From positions 1 to 64,000 of the forward strand of contig QNGE01003688.1 in assembly GCA_008508345.1 (NCBI GenBank): a stretch of DNA of 64,000 nt, written 5' to 3'. The notes below the pieces were generated by a model. That model did not search any database. It was not told the origin of the DNA and worked only from the letters and a program-made list of their open reading frames with translations. Origin of the DNA: Paragonimus westermani. Its lineage: Eukaryota; Platyhelminthes; Trematoda; Plagiorchiida; Troglotrematidae. A program made the translations under genes and the position numbers. Below are positions 1-12,016 of this stretch, in pieces (the stretch's first letter is position 1; every line of letters starts with the position of its first letter).

Positions 1-2
1 GA

Positions 3-272
3 ACTTTTGCTGAAAAGTGGGGATTCGAGCACCGTACAAGCACTCTGTACTACAGTCAGTCAGATGGTAAGGCCGAAGCGGCGGTCAAAATGGCAAAGCG
101 GCTGCTGCAACTGGCTCAAATATCCGGAGGTGAGCCATATTTAATGTTGCTGAAGAAACGGAATACTCCTAACGAAACCATGTCCCACAGCTCAGCGCAA
201 ATAATGTTGGAGAGAACACGCACGCATATGCCGATAATAAGAGAGCTAATTAAACCCCAATCGCGAAAGTAA
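3..272 (+). pseudogene. Gypsy A integrase, C-terminal part of catalytic core (partial)
   Basis: An open frame enters from the left edge and stops at 270-272. It carries the integrase hallmark YSQSDGKAEAAVK, whose Glu (GKAE) corresponds to the third catalytic acid of the D,D-35-E triad, followed by the K-RNTP segment typical of gypsy integrases (KKRNTPNE). Integrase inserts element cDNA into host DNA. The N-terminal zinc finger and the first two catalytic Asp lie outside the window for this copy. After the stop, coding-like sequence continues only with breaks towards 510. It is identical in translation to 12017-12286 on the minus strand. Confidence 0.8.
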
Positions 273-573
273 CCGAAGTGCACGACGATTTGAGGAGACG
301 AATGCTAACCCAAAAGCGATACCACGACAAAGGAGCCAGCGAACTACCGGTTCTGCAGGTAGGCGACAGGGTATGGGTAGAGTGCGTTCCAGAAAACCCA
401 CGGCGATGGATAAAAGGAGTGGTGGTGAGGTATTGAGGTTATCGGTCATACGAAATGGACTCCGGAGGGACGCTGAATAGGAGGAATCGGGTGCATCTAA
501 GAAAATGAGTAACACCGGATGAAGAGCTCCTCCTCAGATAGAAGAGTGGATTATGCTACGGAAAGAGGAAGGA

Positions 574-959
574 TGTAAAGGGATCGGATTGGGCAAACGC
601 ATCGATACGGAGTCAACCACTGATTCGCAAAAGTCTACGGCCAATCAGTGTCAAAAATACGAACAGACTTCTATGTCAGCGCGGGGACCAATCAGCACGG
701 CACGGTGCTCCATCACCAAATTTTGTTATAACGATCACCGGAGTAAAACAAGTTGTTTGAGTGCGTCACGCGTTGAAACAAACGATCTACAAGTGAAATC
801 GAGCCGACCAATGAAAAAGCGAAAGCGTCAACACCAATCGTAATCATTCATTTTACCGATGCGTCTAGTCTATGAAATGACCAATAGAAATTCAATAAAC
901 CGAGATTCGCTCTGTGCCACAAAGACTGACTTTTGCTTTCGTTCCGGGAGGTAGCGATC
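574..959 (+). repeat. Gypsy A 3' LTR
   Basis: Starts TGTAAAGGGATCGG directly after a purine tract and holds an AATAAA polyadenylation signal near 890. The last bases, expected to resemble GATCTTTTCA as in the minus-strand copy, are lost at the N at 960. The sequence is about 390 bp and is shared with 11324-11715 and 15770-16164. Confidence 0.85.
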
Positions 960-960
960 N

Positions 961-1690
961 TCCCCTCTTGACAGCAGGGATAAAGATCTTGACGCTAGCC
1001 TGGAGTATGGGGTCAGCCTTGATGCATAACCTTGTTCTAGCAAGCTGAGAGCGTTTCTGCCGCTCCTTCTGTGGGCGATATAGATAGACTCCTTTGAGGT
1101 TAACGTGCTTTTTCTTCAGTTCAACCGCTTTTTCCAGTACTTCCTCCGTGCTAATCTTAGCGAGTAACGTCACAAGGAGTCCCAGTGACTTCTTGGTAGC
1201 TTGTGAGCAAAGTCTGCTGGCGGAAGCCATTTTTATAGACTCTGGAGGGGAACAAGCGTTTAGCACCGCTCTGGATTGTTCCCCTGGAGAGAGTGTAGTC
1301 GGAAATCATCCCCACAAGACAAGCCTCTTCTCCCGGAGTGCTCTGTCCTTCAAGCTCGTCGCGACTTCCTCAATTTGAGCGGTGGACAAAGCCACTGCCT
1401 TGCGAGCAGCTGCAGCGTCTGGGAGGGCCAGAGCAATGTACTCATTCAACGAGCTCAGTTCTGACTTCATGTCAGATAAAGTTCTCTGAGTATCATTCGG
1501 GGCTTTTCCTATCGTGGCTATCTGTGCGCTTACACCTTTAGACGCCTTGTAGCCACACTTGCACGCCCCTGACTTGTGCTCGCTCGGGGTGGCGAGTAGA
1601 GGATCTAACGTGGCGTTCAGTGGGGTGCGGCTATCCCGGAAGAGACAGCTCACACAGAAAAATGATCTTTTTGAAGAAGCGAGCAAGGCC
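961..1690 (-). pseudogene. LINE ORF1-like protein, copy 1 (frameshifted)
   Basis: Two open frames in tandem (about 1690-1306 and 1266-961) together resemble ORF1 of CR1-type non-LTR retrotransposons. The first has a Cys-rich start (FFCVSC, then CKCGYK), a helical middle and REKRLVLWG, the usual entry to the RRM-like RNA-binding domain. The second continues with KSLGLLVTL and VYLYRPQKERQKRSQLA, a C-terminal pattern of such proteins. ORF1 proteins bind element RNA. A frameshift separates the halves and the downstream end is lost at the N at 960. No ORF2 follows. Confidence 0.55.
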
Positions 1691-1694
1691 TTTG

Positions 1695-2021
1695 TTTTTC
1701 CCACCACTACCTCGGGGCTTGGCATGGCTGGCAAAGTTACCAAAAGGCCAAGTTACTTTTTGGCTATCTTGGCCCACAGCTTACTCGCGAGTACCAGGTT
1801 AGTGGCATCCGAGGAAAAGGAAGTCCCCAGGACGGAGAAGAGGTTTTAGGGCAGTGGCCCCATAAAACAACTCTCTTTTCTCTGTGAGCGTTTTCCTTCA
1901 TTTTTACTGCCGTCTCCTCTATGTGTGCAGTTGGTAGGGTAACTGCTTTCCTGGTGTTTGCAACCCCAAAGGGAGCAAGCGCTATATAATCATCCAGAGA
2001 GTGTATTTCCAGTTTCACTTC
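1695..2021 (-). pseudogene. LINE ORF1-like protein, copy 2 (truncated)
   Basis: The frame from 2018 reads SLDDYIALAPFGVANTRKAV, then REKRVVLWG. It parallels SLNEYIALALPDAAAARKAV and REKRLVLWG of the neighbouring copy at 961-1690. A shifted frame then gives LWAKIAKK, a stop, and LGLLVTL, again parallel to copy 1. The two are therefore tandem, diverged copies of one ORF1, this one cut where copy 1 begins near 1690. No intact reading frame remains. Confidence 0.55.
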
Positions 2022-5000
2022 GGACAGAGCCTGTTGCTACACCCTTATCTTATTTCAACGATAGATCCACGATAGATCCCACAACGATGATTCCGGTGTG
2101 TCTCGATAACCACGACCGCACGAAAGCAGAATGTGAAACGCACGGAGAAGCAGCGTGTGTTCATTCAAACATTAGACAAGTAGTTTATACGCGCGATGAA
2201 TGTAACCTATATGAGAAATAATGTGTCACAATATAGGGGAAAGCTAAGAGACACTGCACGCTACCAGCGCGCGCGGTGGAGTAGATACGTGATGTGACCT
2301 GTTCGCTCACACATGGCTTCAACATGCGACTGATTTGATAATGAGCTGTGGTCTTCGATGAACGGTGGTTTTCATGCGCAGTTAATAGAGATTGTTTGAA
2401 TGTCATGTCGAAAAGGTGTGCATGATTGATATCGGCCTGTTTATAACTGTCATGTGGATCTGTTGGTAAGTAGCACACAGTTAAATTTTGAATCCTTGTT
2501 TATGTGCGTATAAGTGCATCTTCTGAAGCGGCTACTGGCGCGCTGAAATAGTCTACATCGAGTTGGTGGCGCGCACAGCGAGGATAAGTTACAAGGGAGG
2601 GAAACCTTGCCAGATAACCGTTTGGTTAAGCGATGGGATAATACAGGAAGGGGAGTGACACTTCTCGTACCCTTTTGCTTTCACTTAGCAATGGTCCCAT
2701 CGCCGTCACTTGGCACATCTTCTGTTTTCCCTCTGCTGTTGTAGCCAACTGTTCGGTGACCTGACCTTTGTGAAGTTTAGGTGAAATCTCATAAAGTGAA
2801 GTGACTTTCACCGACAGGTCTTGAAGACCGTTTGCTGCACACTCAGGAGGCTCGGGTGATAAGTGTTTGATCTAAGCAAACAGTGTGCCTGTTTCACTAG
2901 CACGCGTCAGACGGTCGACCTTTTAGTCGAAGTCACTTTCGAGCGTCATCAGTGATAGTAAAATGTGTGTTCATTGCACGTGCACCGTAGTCACTTGTTT
3001 TAAAACAAACGGATCACATATTCCGTAGAAAATCCTAATGATAACCTGGTACTATGGAGCCTGTGGTTATGCACTTCGAATGGGAGGCGACGGTGGACGT
3101 AGAGGTGACCGTTGAAATGTAGTGCCTAGACTCAATTCACGAGGACCAAGTTGAGCGAAGTAGCTTTTTGCTGTGAAACCAGTGGAAAGCGTGGTTTCGG
3201 TTGGAGCCGTAAGATCAAGCTATACCTTGAAAACAGCCGGTGCTACACAGTTTTTGCACCGCTACATCCACTAGTATATCGATGAATGCCTTATAGTGAC
3301 GTTGCATTTCCGGCTGACCACAACAGTGCATCAATGCTCCGTGACTGCTAGCCCTTTGTTAGGGGCACAGTTGTCTTTCAGTGGAGAATTGAGCATGCGC
3401 TTAGCCCTGGTCCACTGGCAGTTTGGAACTGCTTTCCAAGAGAGCAGTGGAAATGTGATATTTGGAGAGGTGATAAATAGTTTGCTATGGAGTAGCGCGG
3501 AACCTACTGCAGAAACCAAGAAAAAGGGAAGAAGCCCGAGGCTGGCTACAGTCCACTTGGCTACACTCGAAAGCACACTAATGGAAAAAATACTTCGAAA
3601 GCGCCAATTAGGACGATCTCCAATAATGTACCAGTAGATATGTCGTTAGGGAATGTGAAGGCACTCGCTGCATGCAGTTAGGTGCACGAATGAGGAGATT
3701 GGCACTGAACTGTTATCGGGCCTGCTCTAACAATCGGACACGGAATCATGTGTACGCAGCAGGCTAGCAAAACCGAGGCGGCAGCCAGAATCCTTAGAAA
3801 AGCAGCGCGATCTGTGGTCGCTGCAGGGTTACGTGAAAGCGTCATCAATGTATCGTACGCTGGATGTGCCGCAGATGACGTGCGGAAGTGCTGCTAACGT
3901 GAAATTACGGTATGGCGGTGAAAAATGTTAATATTGAGTACTGTCCCATGCTGGACTGTAGACCTACGGCAGCTGGTTCACTGTACTACGCGTCTACCTC
4001 CACATTGCAGTACTACCAATGTGCCGGTCACCTTTTGTTGGTGAAATTTCTTGCTGGCCAACAGGGAGGTGCGTCCGTTTGGGTGTGTCCAAATAGAAAG
4101 TTAGTGTGATTCCATAACAAGTTCATCACTGGACGGTAGTCATTCATCTCGCGTTCACACATTTGTTTCTACTTCGCCGAGTGCACCTATATATATTTCT
4201 CCCGAGAAGGCAGAGGAGCGTGATGATGATGAGAGTTTTGTAATTTCCGAATGCACAATTATCATCATTTATGCACCACAGTCTCGTTAGATCATTCCGG
4301 AGGTTGTTGCTGCCGTTACATCGCTTTGAGGTAGGACTTGGGTTTGCGGCAGCTCTGCTCAACTTGCAAAGAAACACGTGGAACTGATGAGTGCAGCCAA
4401 ACGGTGTGGGCGGGAAAAACGGAATGAGCACATGAAATAGGTTAAAACGCATGGCATCAAGGAGTCCGATCAAGCAAGTGATTGGGTACTGATGGCATGG
4501 TGAGCACTGAAATGACAGCGAGCACTTCATACGGCTTGGCCGGAAACCTGAGGCTCATCAGCAAAACCGACACTTGAAAGTATCGAGGACGGTATGGTGT
4601 CCCGCACAACTCTGAGGCCATCAACGGCAGCGGATCCAGTTTGTGAACTCCTCGCTCTCCAAGTCACCTTGACCATATCGATGTTCGTCCACCGAGAGGA
4701 GAGTGCTTTTGATGAATCCCACGCTTCCCTTAGTTGCAGCATAATTGGGCGATAATTTACTGCAAATATGACGTGATCGGATGCTGCTTGCGAACTCCGT
4801 ATCGCCCATCTTTGCTGGCTGCATCACAAAACTCATTGTAGCAGACGTTTTCTTCGTAAGCTGCTTTCTGTGTTTTGATTAAGAACTTAACGCCGTTAGT
4901 TGGCATACCTAGGGTCGAGTGGGTGCGTGCCTAGGAACCGCGGAGTCAAAACCACGCGACGACGCTTTTCAGCTTGATGTAGCTATCTCCAAGAACTGTT

Positions 5001-6039
5001 TCAGCGCCCCCGGTGTCCACTCATACCTTTCACAAACGTTGGGGGCAAGATTTCTAGCATCCATCAGTTTGCTTGCCTTATTTCTCACCTCCTCCTCAAT
5101 AAAATATTCAGAATGTGTGGCGATCACTCTGAAGCAGTGAAACTAGTCCAGCTATAACCGCCTGTAGTTTTGCAATCACTTACCTTGATTAGGTCGTTAT
5201 TGCAGCACCACACAATGTGTCTGCGTGGCAGTTCTTCGCTAGTGAAGATCTAACACGTATAGGACGTATGAACTGCAACACAACGTGTTATTCAAAAACG
5301 ATTAGTTTCCGCGGTTGCATGTTTGGCAGGCGAACGGCCTTTCAGTTGTTCCGTCTAGCTCAAGCATGAACGGAGTTAGGTGTTCAAATGCACTGCTACT
5401 ACCCACTTCACGTAGAGAACGTCAAACGCTAATTAAAGGAATCGCGCTCGTCTGCCTGAATTTCACTCCCAGCTGTTCACTCTGCTTCAATAATTCCCTC
5501 GTGTAGCCAAACAACGTAGACCTCAGTGACGAATCACCTTAATCTACCTATTAGTCACACGTACTGTATTATTCGTTCCATTTCTGTACCAGTTCTTTCA
5601 TACTTGACCCAGTTTTCCCTCACAGGCAGCAGGCGGGTTTGCACACATCAACCTCTCCGTTGCCACTGCTGGTGTCACCAGTCATTTCGCCGAACTCCTA
5701 TTTGGGCCTGCAATAAAAAATGTTGTTAACATTCTCCGCCGGAAAGTCGTTTTCCTCTGAAGCTATGCTCTTCATTTACTAACATCCATTAACCATGTTC
5801 TGTTTCATACTAACGGAACAGGAAAACTCTTGATATTAAGAAAATATGCTTGGTTAGATTTTAGCTGCACCGGATGCCTGCCCACTGCAATCGTCCACAC
5901 ATTACTTGTCGGCATCAGCTGAATAGAGCTTTCCGAAACGACCTGGTAACAAGGCCGGCTCGCACTTTAACAAACCTGTAACAACACATCGCCACAAATA
6001 ATACGCTCCGTTGTCGCACTCAGCCCGCGAAATCCCCCA
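2022..6039. other. No gene recognised
   Basis: Only short open frames on both strands (longest about 128 codons at 4144-4530 minus and 113 at 3296-3637 plus). None shows a motif I recognise or convincing splice sites. It may be intergenic DNA or old, unrecognisable repeats. Confidence 0.4.
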
Positions 6040-6692
6040 TCAGAACGCTTCCTTACTGTGCGTAGAATTCTTGTAGCCTCCCCGTCGTGAACGAAAAACT
6101 AACAGTATTACTTCGTCGTCTGTTTTCGAATACATAGGTGCAATGGGTTCTAACATCTTCCGTGTACTTTCTATATCGCAGTTGGGATGATAGCGCAATC
6201 GCTCCCTCCGCCTTAACAACCTTACATCACCACCGTTCATCACCACATCACATTCACACTTAACGTAATCAGTGACTTCGCGGGTCTTATGGAAGCTCTC
6301 CAGCAGTTCACATGCGGCTTTCCCCGCTGCATTTTTCTGTTTACGATTGACTGGATGAACTCTAGGGTCAACCAACACTGTCCAGTTTTTTTGAATTAGG
6401 TAGCTGTGATATGTGCGGTGACCTTTATCCTTGTACGACACATGGATAATGGAGGGAGACTGAAAATCCCCAAACCTGCAACACCCTGTCACCATACGGA
6501 AAACATACAACATACTCACCTTTGATTTGTACTTCCAGTTCCCTTGCTCGTCCTAGAACAGTGCACACAAGAGAGGTGGTACTGTTTGTACATTGCACAG
6601 TCCGAAATTTCTTCCCCCGAATTCTGGTTGTACTTCGTACGTGTTGTAAAATTTCTCCAAGGGCTACTCGTTCCAATCCCCGGTTGGAACAT
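6040..6692 (-). CDS. Possible two-exon host gene, about 202-residue protein of unknown function
   Basis: Reading the minus strand, an ATG at 6692-6690 opens exon 1 (6692-6520), an in-frame stop lying a short way upstream. Exon 1 ends CAAAG|GTGAGTATG. A 44-base intron (6519-6476) ends TTGCAG, and exon 2 (6475-6040) runs open to a TGA. The frame is kept across the junction (173 + 436 = 609 nt, 203 codons with stop). Exon 1 has CAMYKQYHLSCVHC, a possible Cys/His metal site. Exon 2 has a basic stretch, VNRKQKNAAGKAACELLE, faintly like the last helix of a double-stranded RNA-binding domain, and LLRRRERLRY. I do not recognise the family. Chance open frames of nearly this length occur nearby, so the splice signals are the main support. 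Confidence 0.4.
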
Positions 6693-9189
6693 CTTCAGAG
6701 GATTATGGAATTCCGCGAACTCGTCACATCGGGAAACCTCCGGAAAGTAGGCTCAAAAACTCGGCCAGCAAATCACCTACACTCAACCTTACACAACGCA
6801 CCAGCCAGCAAACAGCCACCGCGTTCACATCAGCCTATACACACTCTACGGCTGCAAACCAATTTCAGCAGATAGCTTCTTCTGTGTATCGGGCAGTTGG
6901 TGTCAAGGGGACGCAGTTCCTGCGAGAATAACTCTAATTTTCTGGACTTAATCAGGGGAATTCATACCGCTGCTCATCTCGTTTTCTGTCGATCTTTTTT
7001 CAGTACGGAAATTCTTGCCTACGTTAGTTCGTTAACTAATTCCGCCGCATATATTGGACGAGAAAAATAACATTCAAAGTGCGTTCAGCTGTACATTCGG
7101 CAGGCGACGTCGGATCTCACGGTGAACTCGACAGGTGTTCAGCTTTCCCTCTCCAGCCGTACATTCATCGACTTAAACGTACGTTGTGTTCCGCGTGTAG
7201 TCCTGTGGTCCACCTGTACCGCTGGTGCGAAGAAGTCTGCACTATGGCTAAGGTGATTGGGAATGATCGACTGCTATATGTTGAAGGCTACAGCAGCCGA
7301 CACAGGAAACAGAGGCTGCTGTAAAACAGTTCATTTCTTTCAGGTAATAGTCCTAATACTGTAACAAACACATAATCTGCCCGACTTATTGTCGACATTA
7401 ATAGTTTTGATCTAAACTAATCCATTCTGCATTGTAAGTGCTTCGAAGCTAATGCTGGGTTTTGGGTTTGTGTCATTGCATAGTCTATGTTGTACATAGT
7501 CGAGGTAAACGACGTCACTGACCAAGTATACAAGTGTGCTTCCTTGTGACATACTCTAAAATTGTCCTCTTTCCGTTGGCCCCCAGTCCACTTGTTACTC
7601 TGCTTCTACTCACGTTCAACAAAACATTAATGAACAAGAACCACTTGAACGTGCTTGTGGAGGTCCGCTCTGTTAACGTGAATAGTGTTATCCCAAGCTA
7701 ACGAGAGGCCTCTGGGTTTTAGACATGGGCAGATGAAATTTTTACTGTGCCGTTAGGACTAAAGCCGACTACAGCGAAGTTGTTATCAACATCAGCTGGA
7801 TATGTGCCTCTTGAACAACAGCGGTTATTCTCAGACTGCCTGTAAGTACATATCGCAAATATGCACACAATAACCCGCAGTCGAACTCAGACGATCCGAT
7901 GCTACCAAGTACCATGAGTAAGCGTGGTTAGTTTATACCGAACATGATATAAAAATGAGAGTGCGGTACACAACCGGTAACTTACCCTACAGCGATGACA
8001 TAACAAATGGATTTACCTGTAAAATGCCCCAATATAAGTCTATCGTAGCAGTCACTTGACATGGTACCAGTAAACAGCCACGATTCCCGGGCGATAACAA
8101 CGATGAAGACATCAGTGCACACAGAGGAAAATGTGAACCCACTCCGATCAGGTATTCATATCTGTCATGCAGCTCCGCCGGGGCCCATGTTACCATGCAG
8201 CAAACGAGGCCTATCGAAGGCACTATGTACGGCGCACAGACAATCGTCCATAGCGAGGTAGTGAGAAAAAGTTGCTTTAATTTCAATTACATGCAAAAAG
8301 TGGCTCGAAACCAACAATCACAAGGATTAGTTTTTGATACCTGGGTTCATCTTTCCTGAATGCTGTCAATGGTAACGAAGCATTTTTGGCACTTGCTGCA
8401 CTCCCTTAGAGCTGTCTCATCGTACCAATGTAAAGTGATCACGTTACAGACTACCGTGTAAAGGCCGAATCCCGAAATAACGCGATTAATGAATAAAAAG
8501 GCACTGTGTTCGCCGGTACTTTCGACGTCAGTAACAACCAACGGGAGCTAACAGAAAATGCATGTTTAAAATTTTCATTCCATAGTGGTGAGTGGCAAGA
8601 TCGCAGACCGGCTACTGCTTCATCAGGCTGTTTATTTCTAAGTGTCCCCATTGTTGAAGCTCTGCTTGGAAATGTAATGAGACGATTAATGACGACTCCA
8701 GTCCCTAGACGAATGACCTATTCCGGTGCACATAGCAAGTTTTCGTTCAAACGCATAAAGTTGAAAGCCTTTTAAATAGATGTGATCTGCCGTATACTTT
8801 TAATTAGTAACGTAACTGGAATAGGAACGTGAGGGAACGTTATACACAACCACTGCTGACAGTGTGTCGTATGAATATTGTGACGGGTGGTTATATTGCG
8901 CACGAAGCAAGCGGTCTATCCAACATGTGAGCATACAACACATAAAAACTCGATCGTTGAATGCAGCAGGCTGACAATTGGGTGAAAATACAAATGAGAC
9001 TAGCGGATTTCAGCAAGCACTATATTGCGTCGCTAATGGTCAATATAACCCTAATACGTGATTGGACGAAAAACGCAGTGGAAGACGCTATTGCGGTAAG
9101 CACGACCCCTTTTCCCTCACGACACCTGAGTGGCCCCCGGAAAGCATGGAGAAATACCGGTGGCAAAAGCATTTGTGCTTATCAGGATA
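6693..9189. other. No gene recognised
   Basis: Short unrelated open frames only (up to about 99 codons at 7987-8286 minus). No transposon motif, RNA gene or repeat noticed. Confidence 0.4.
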
Positions 9190-9630
9190 TCGTATAGGTT
9201 ATATATCTAATACTTACAAAGGTAATGTACATATTGCTGCATATGTATATATTCATGTCCCTTCAACACACACGTACATGTTCATATACATGGATCCATT
9301 TATATATATATATATGCATACGGTATTACGGTCATATACGCACGTACATATATATCCACATACTTTCATGTATACGTGTTGTGATGGTAAGAATATACGT
9401 ATAAATACGTGTTATATTGTACGGTATATATATTCATGTATTATATATATTCCATATATGCAACATTGTATGTATAATATAATATATGCACCGCATATAT
9501 ATACGCATAAAGTGATAAATGTACATGAACTTGAATCTATGTGCTTTCGCGCAAATGTTTCTTCGGATGTTTGTGCATACATATATACATATCCGTGTGC
9601 ACGAAGGAAATAAATTTCTATGAGTAAAAT
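9190..9630. repeat. AT-rich simple-sequence tract (TATA/CATA-rich)
   Basis: Long runs built from TATA, CATA and GTATA words, such as ATATATATATATATGCATAC near 9300. A 183-codon open frame passes through it (9062-9613), but its Tyr/Ile/His-rich translation simply reflects the repeat. Confidence 0.8.
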
Positions 9631-9833
9631 CACACTACCTCGTTTCATTTAAGTGTGTGCATTTAGTAATTTCACGATCACCTTTTACATCCATATGTTC
9701 ACCAACTTGCATTTCTCCGTCTCGATCTAGGAGGACGAATTGCCGAATGAGAAAGTGGCTGCTCGAGGTTATCAGGCATATTAGTGGGCTTTTCTAACTA
9801 TAAGGTCAATGGCGATTTAAACAGTGGTTTCGC

Positions 9834-10115
9834 TGTGACATGCAAGCCGGCCGCTTCCACTCTGATGGGCGTGGAACTTGCAGACAAACTTTGGAGCAAC
9901 GGGAAGACACTAGGGGACAGCGCTCTTTCGAAGTAGGGATTCCACCAACAGCCTTGTTTAAAGGAGGCAACATGTGCGAGCATAAGCCAAAGACCCAGTA
10001 AGACACGCAAATGACACAGAAACGAGAACTAAAACGACGCAAACAGGGCGGAAGGCCCTGTTGCACAATTCAAACTCAACCCGTGCTCGCCTACTGGGCC
10101 CGGCTACAGCCTACA
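9834..10115 (-). repeat. Family-S solo LTR-like repeat, copy 1
   Basis: On the minus strand it starts TGTAGGCTGTAGCC and ends GCATGTCACA. It aligns along its whole length (about 282 bp) with the solo LTR at 12456-12741, sharing for example CCCTACTTC and TGTCCCCT. No target duplication is visible here (flanks TCGC and CAAC), so the copy is older or rearranged. Open frames on it are shadows. Confidence 0.6.
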
Positions 10116-11323
10116 CAACACATCGGATGACATTAAAGCTTAGGTTCCACACGGGGCAACGGGATCGATGGGTGGTGGACAGAATTGAAAGCGACAACTT
10201 TCGATGGTTTTCTTCCTCCAGGCAAAGAATCTTTGCGCCTGAGGGATGAATACACCCTTCATTGTTTCTGGATTTTACGAGAGGGTTGAACTGGAGAATA
10301 GATGCACACCTGCTGCTTATATGCACACAAGTCCATGTGTTGTGAACATGCGGAATGATTAAGTATCATCTGCTTGACAGATAAATACACACGTGTCTAC
10401 CTAGAAGTTGAGCATGTTAGGAGACGGATCAAGAACTGGAGTAGCGGTCCAGACGAATTTTGAACCCAGTGCACTGCACTGCCGTAGCACCCACACGTTT
10501 TGACAGAGTTTCAGATTTCACAGACCTAAACCAAGGGGGAAGTTTATCCAAGCTCAGGTTTACTGTAACGGCTGTTCGGATCCAGGGGTTTTTTCCAAAC
10601 TGAGCTTGAACCTGCAAGCAGTGATCTGTGTGAATATTTCGGAGTCCTCATGAGCAACATTACCAGATCACCCCTATGAATATATTATTTCAAGGAGAGA
10701 ATTGATCCGTGATGCACTCCAAAATAAAACCCCATACTCAACCCATGAGCAGCATCTGTCGCATGCATTCTAAATAAGTCCCAAAATAAGTTTGCAATTC
10801 TGCAGATGAGGATGCAGGTCTGGGGTCCCTTGTCCTAGGTAAGCACCAATAAATCTGTTGTACAAGTTTCTGAAACACGAGCCTACAAATTTATCAAACA
10901 TACGCCTCAGGATTTTCAGTTTGCTACTGAATTTCCAGGCGTTTCTGTCCATGTGAGAAGAACGTGCAAGCTTGCGCGACACAACAGTGTCAAAACATTT
11001 TCATCCATCTGTAACTTGAATTGGTAGTACGCAGAGGGACTAAGGGAAGTTGCGCTTATATCTGATATGCATAACTTTGTACTGAGTGTTACTGAGCTCA
11101 GTGGGTTTTGTTTTAGAACAATAGGGGGTAAGCCAATATCGACCGGTAGAGCGCTCGCGTCAGAGGTATCCCTGACAACTTTCCGAACGGCATACAGCAT
11201 TGAGGGGATGGTACTTTAGATAGCAGGTAACTGATGAAGAAGGAGAGAGGTAGTGGTACCGAGGTGGGACCCAATTGTATCCCATTAAAACTTGGTCTGT
11301 TGAAGTATAGAGGGGAGCCTCAG
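10116..11323. other. No gene recognised
   Basis: Open frames up to about 94 codons on the minus strand (10916-11200, 11160-11375), without motifs I know. This is the flank beyond the 3' LTR of gypsy A. Confidence 0.35.
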
Positions 11324-11715
11324 TGAAAAGATCGCTACCTCCCGGAACGAAAGCAAAAGTCAGTCTTTGTGGCACAGAGCGAATCTCGGTTTATTAAATT
11401 TCTATTGGTCATTTCATAGACTAGACGCATCGGTAAAATGAATGATTACGATTGGTGTTGACGCTTTCGCTTTTTCATTGGTCGGCTCGATTTCACTTGT
11501 AGATCGTTTGTTTCAACGCGTGACGCACTCAAACAACTTGTTTTACTCCGGTGATCGTTATAACAAAATTTGGTGATGGAGCACCGTGCCGTGCTGATTG
11601 GTCCCCGCGCTGACATAGAAGTCTGTTCGTATTTTTGACACTGATTGGCCGTAGACTTTTGCGAATCAGTGGTTGACTCCGTATCGATGCGTTTGCCCAA
11701 TCCGATCCCTTTACA
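11324..11715 (-). repeat. Gypsy A 3' LTR
   Basis: Minus-strand sequence begins TGTAAAGGGATCGG after the purine tract and ends GATCTTTTCA. The other LTR ends GATCCTTTTAACA, so the inner and outer ends differ slightly. It contains AATAAA near its 3' end, the likely polyadenylation signal. Confidence 0.85.
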
Positions 11716-11730
11716 TCCTTCCTCTTTCCG
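11716..11730 (-). other. Polypurine tract of gypsy A
   Basis: Minus-strand CGGAAAGAGGAAGGA abuts the first base of the 3' LTR. It is the expected primer site for plus-strand DNA synthesis. Confidence 0.75.
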
Positions 11731-12016
11731 TAGCATAATCCACTCTTCTATCTGAGGAGGAGCTCTTCATCCGGTGTTACTCATTTTCTTAGATGCACCC
11801 GATTCCTCCTATTCAGCGTCCCTCCGGAGTCCATTTCGTATGACCGATAACCTCAATACCTCACCACCACTCCTTTTATCCATCGCCGTGGGTTTTCTGG
11901 AACGCACTCTACCCATACCCTGTCGCCTACCTGCAGAACCGGTAGTTCGCTGGCTCCTTTGTCGTGGTATCGCTTTTGGGTTAGCATTCGTCTCCTCAAA
12001 TCGTCGTGCACTTCGG

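Larger units (their letters stand above)
1..959 (+). mobile_element. Ty3/gypsy family A, 3' fragment (copy 1)
   Basis: This is the 3' end of an LTR retrotransposon cut by the window start: end of integrase, spacer, polypurine tract (GGAAAGAGGAAGGA just before 574) and LTR to the single N at 960. Read in reverse it matches 11331-12288 almost base for base. One visible difference is AATTCAATAAA here against AATTTAATAAA there. It differs from the minus-strand copy in ending at an N followed directly by LINE ORF1 sequence, so its outer boundary is not seen. Confidence 0.85.

Noticed and set aside
6522..6875. 117-codon plus-strand open frame
   Set aside because: Antisense to exon 1 of the candidate gene and without motifs.
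9062..9613. 183-codon plus-strand open frame
   Set aside because: Most of it is translated TATA/CATA simple repeat.
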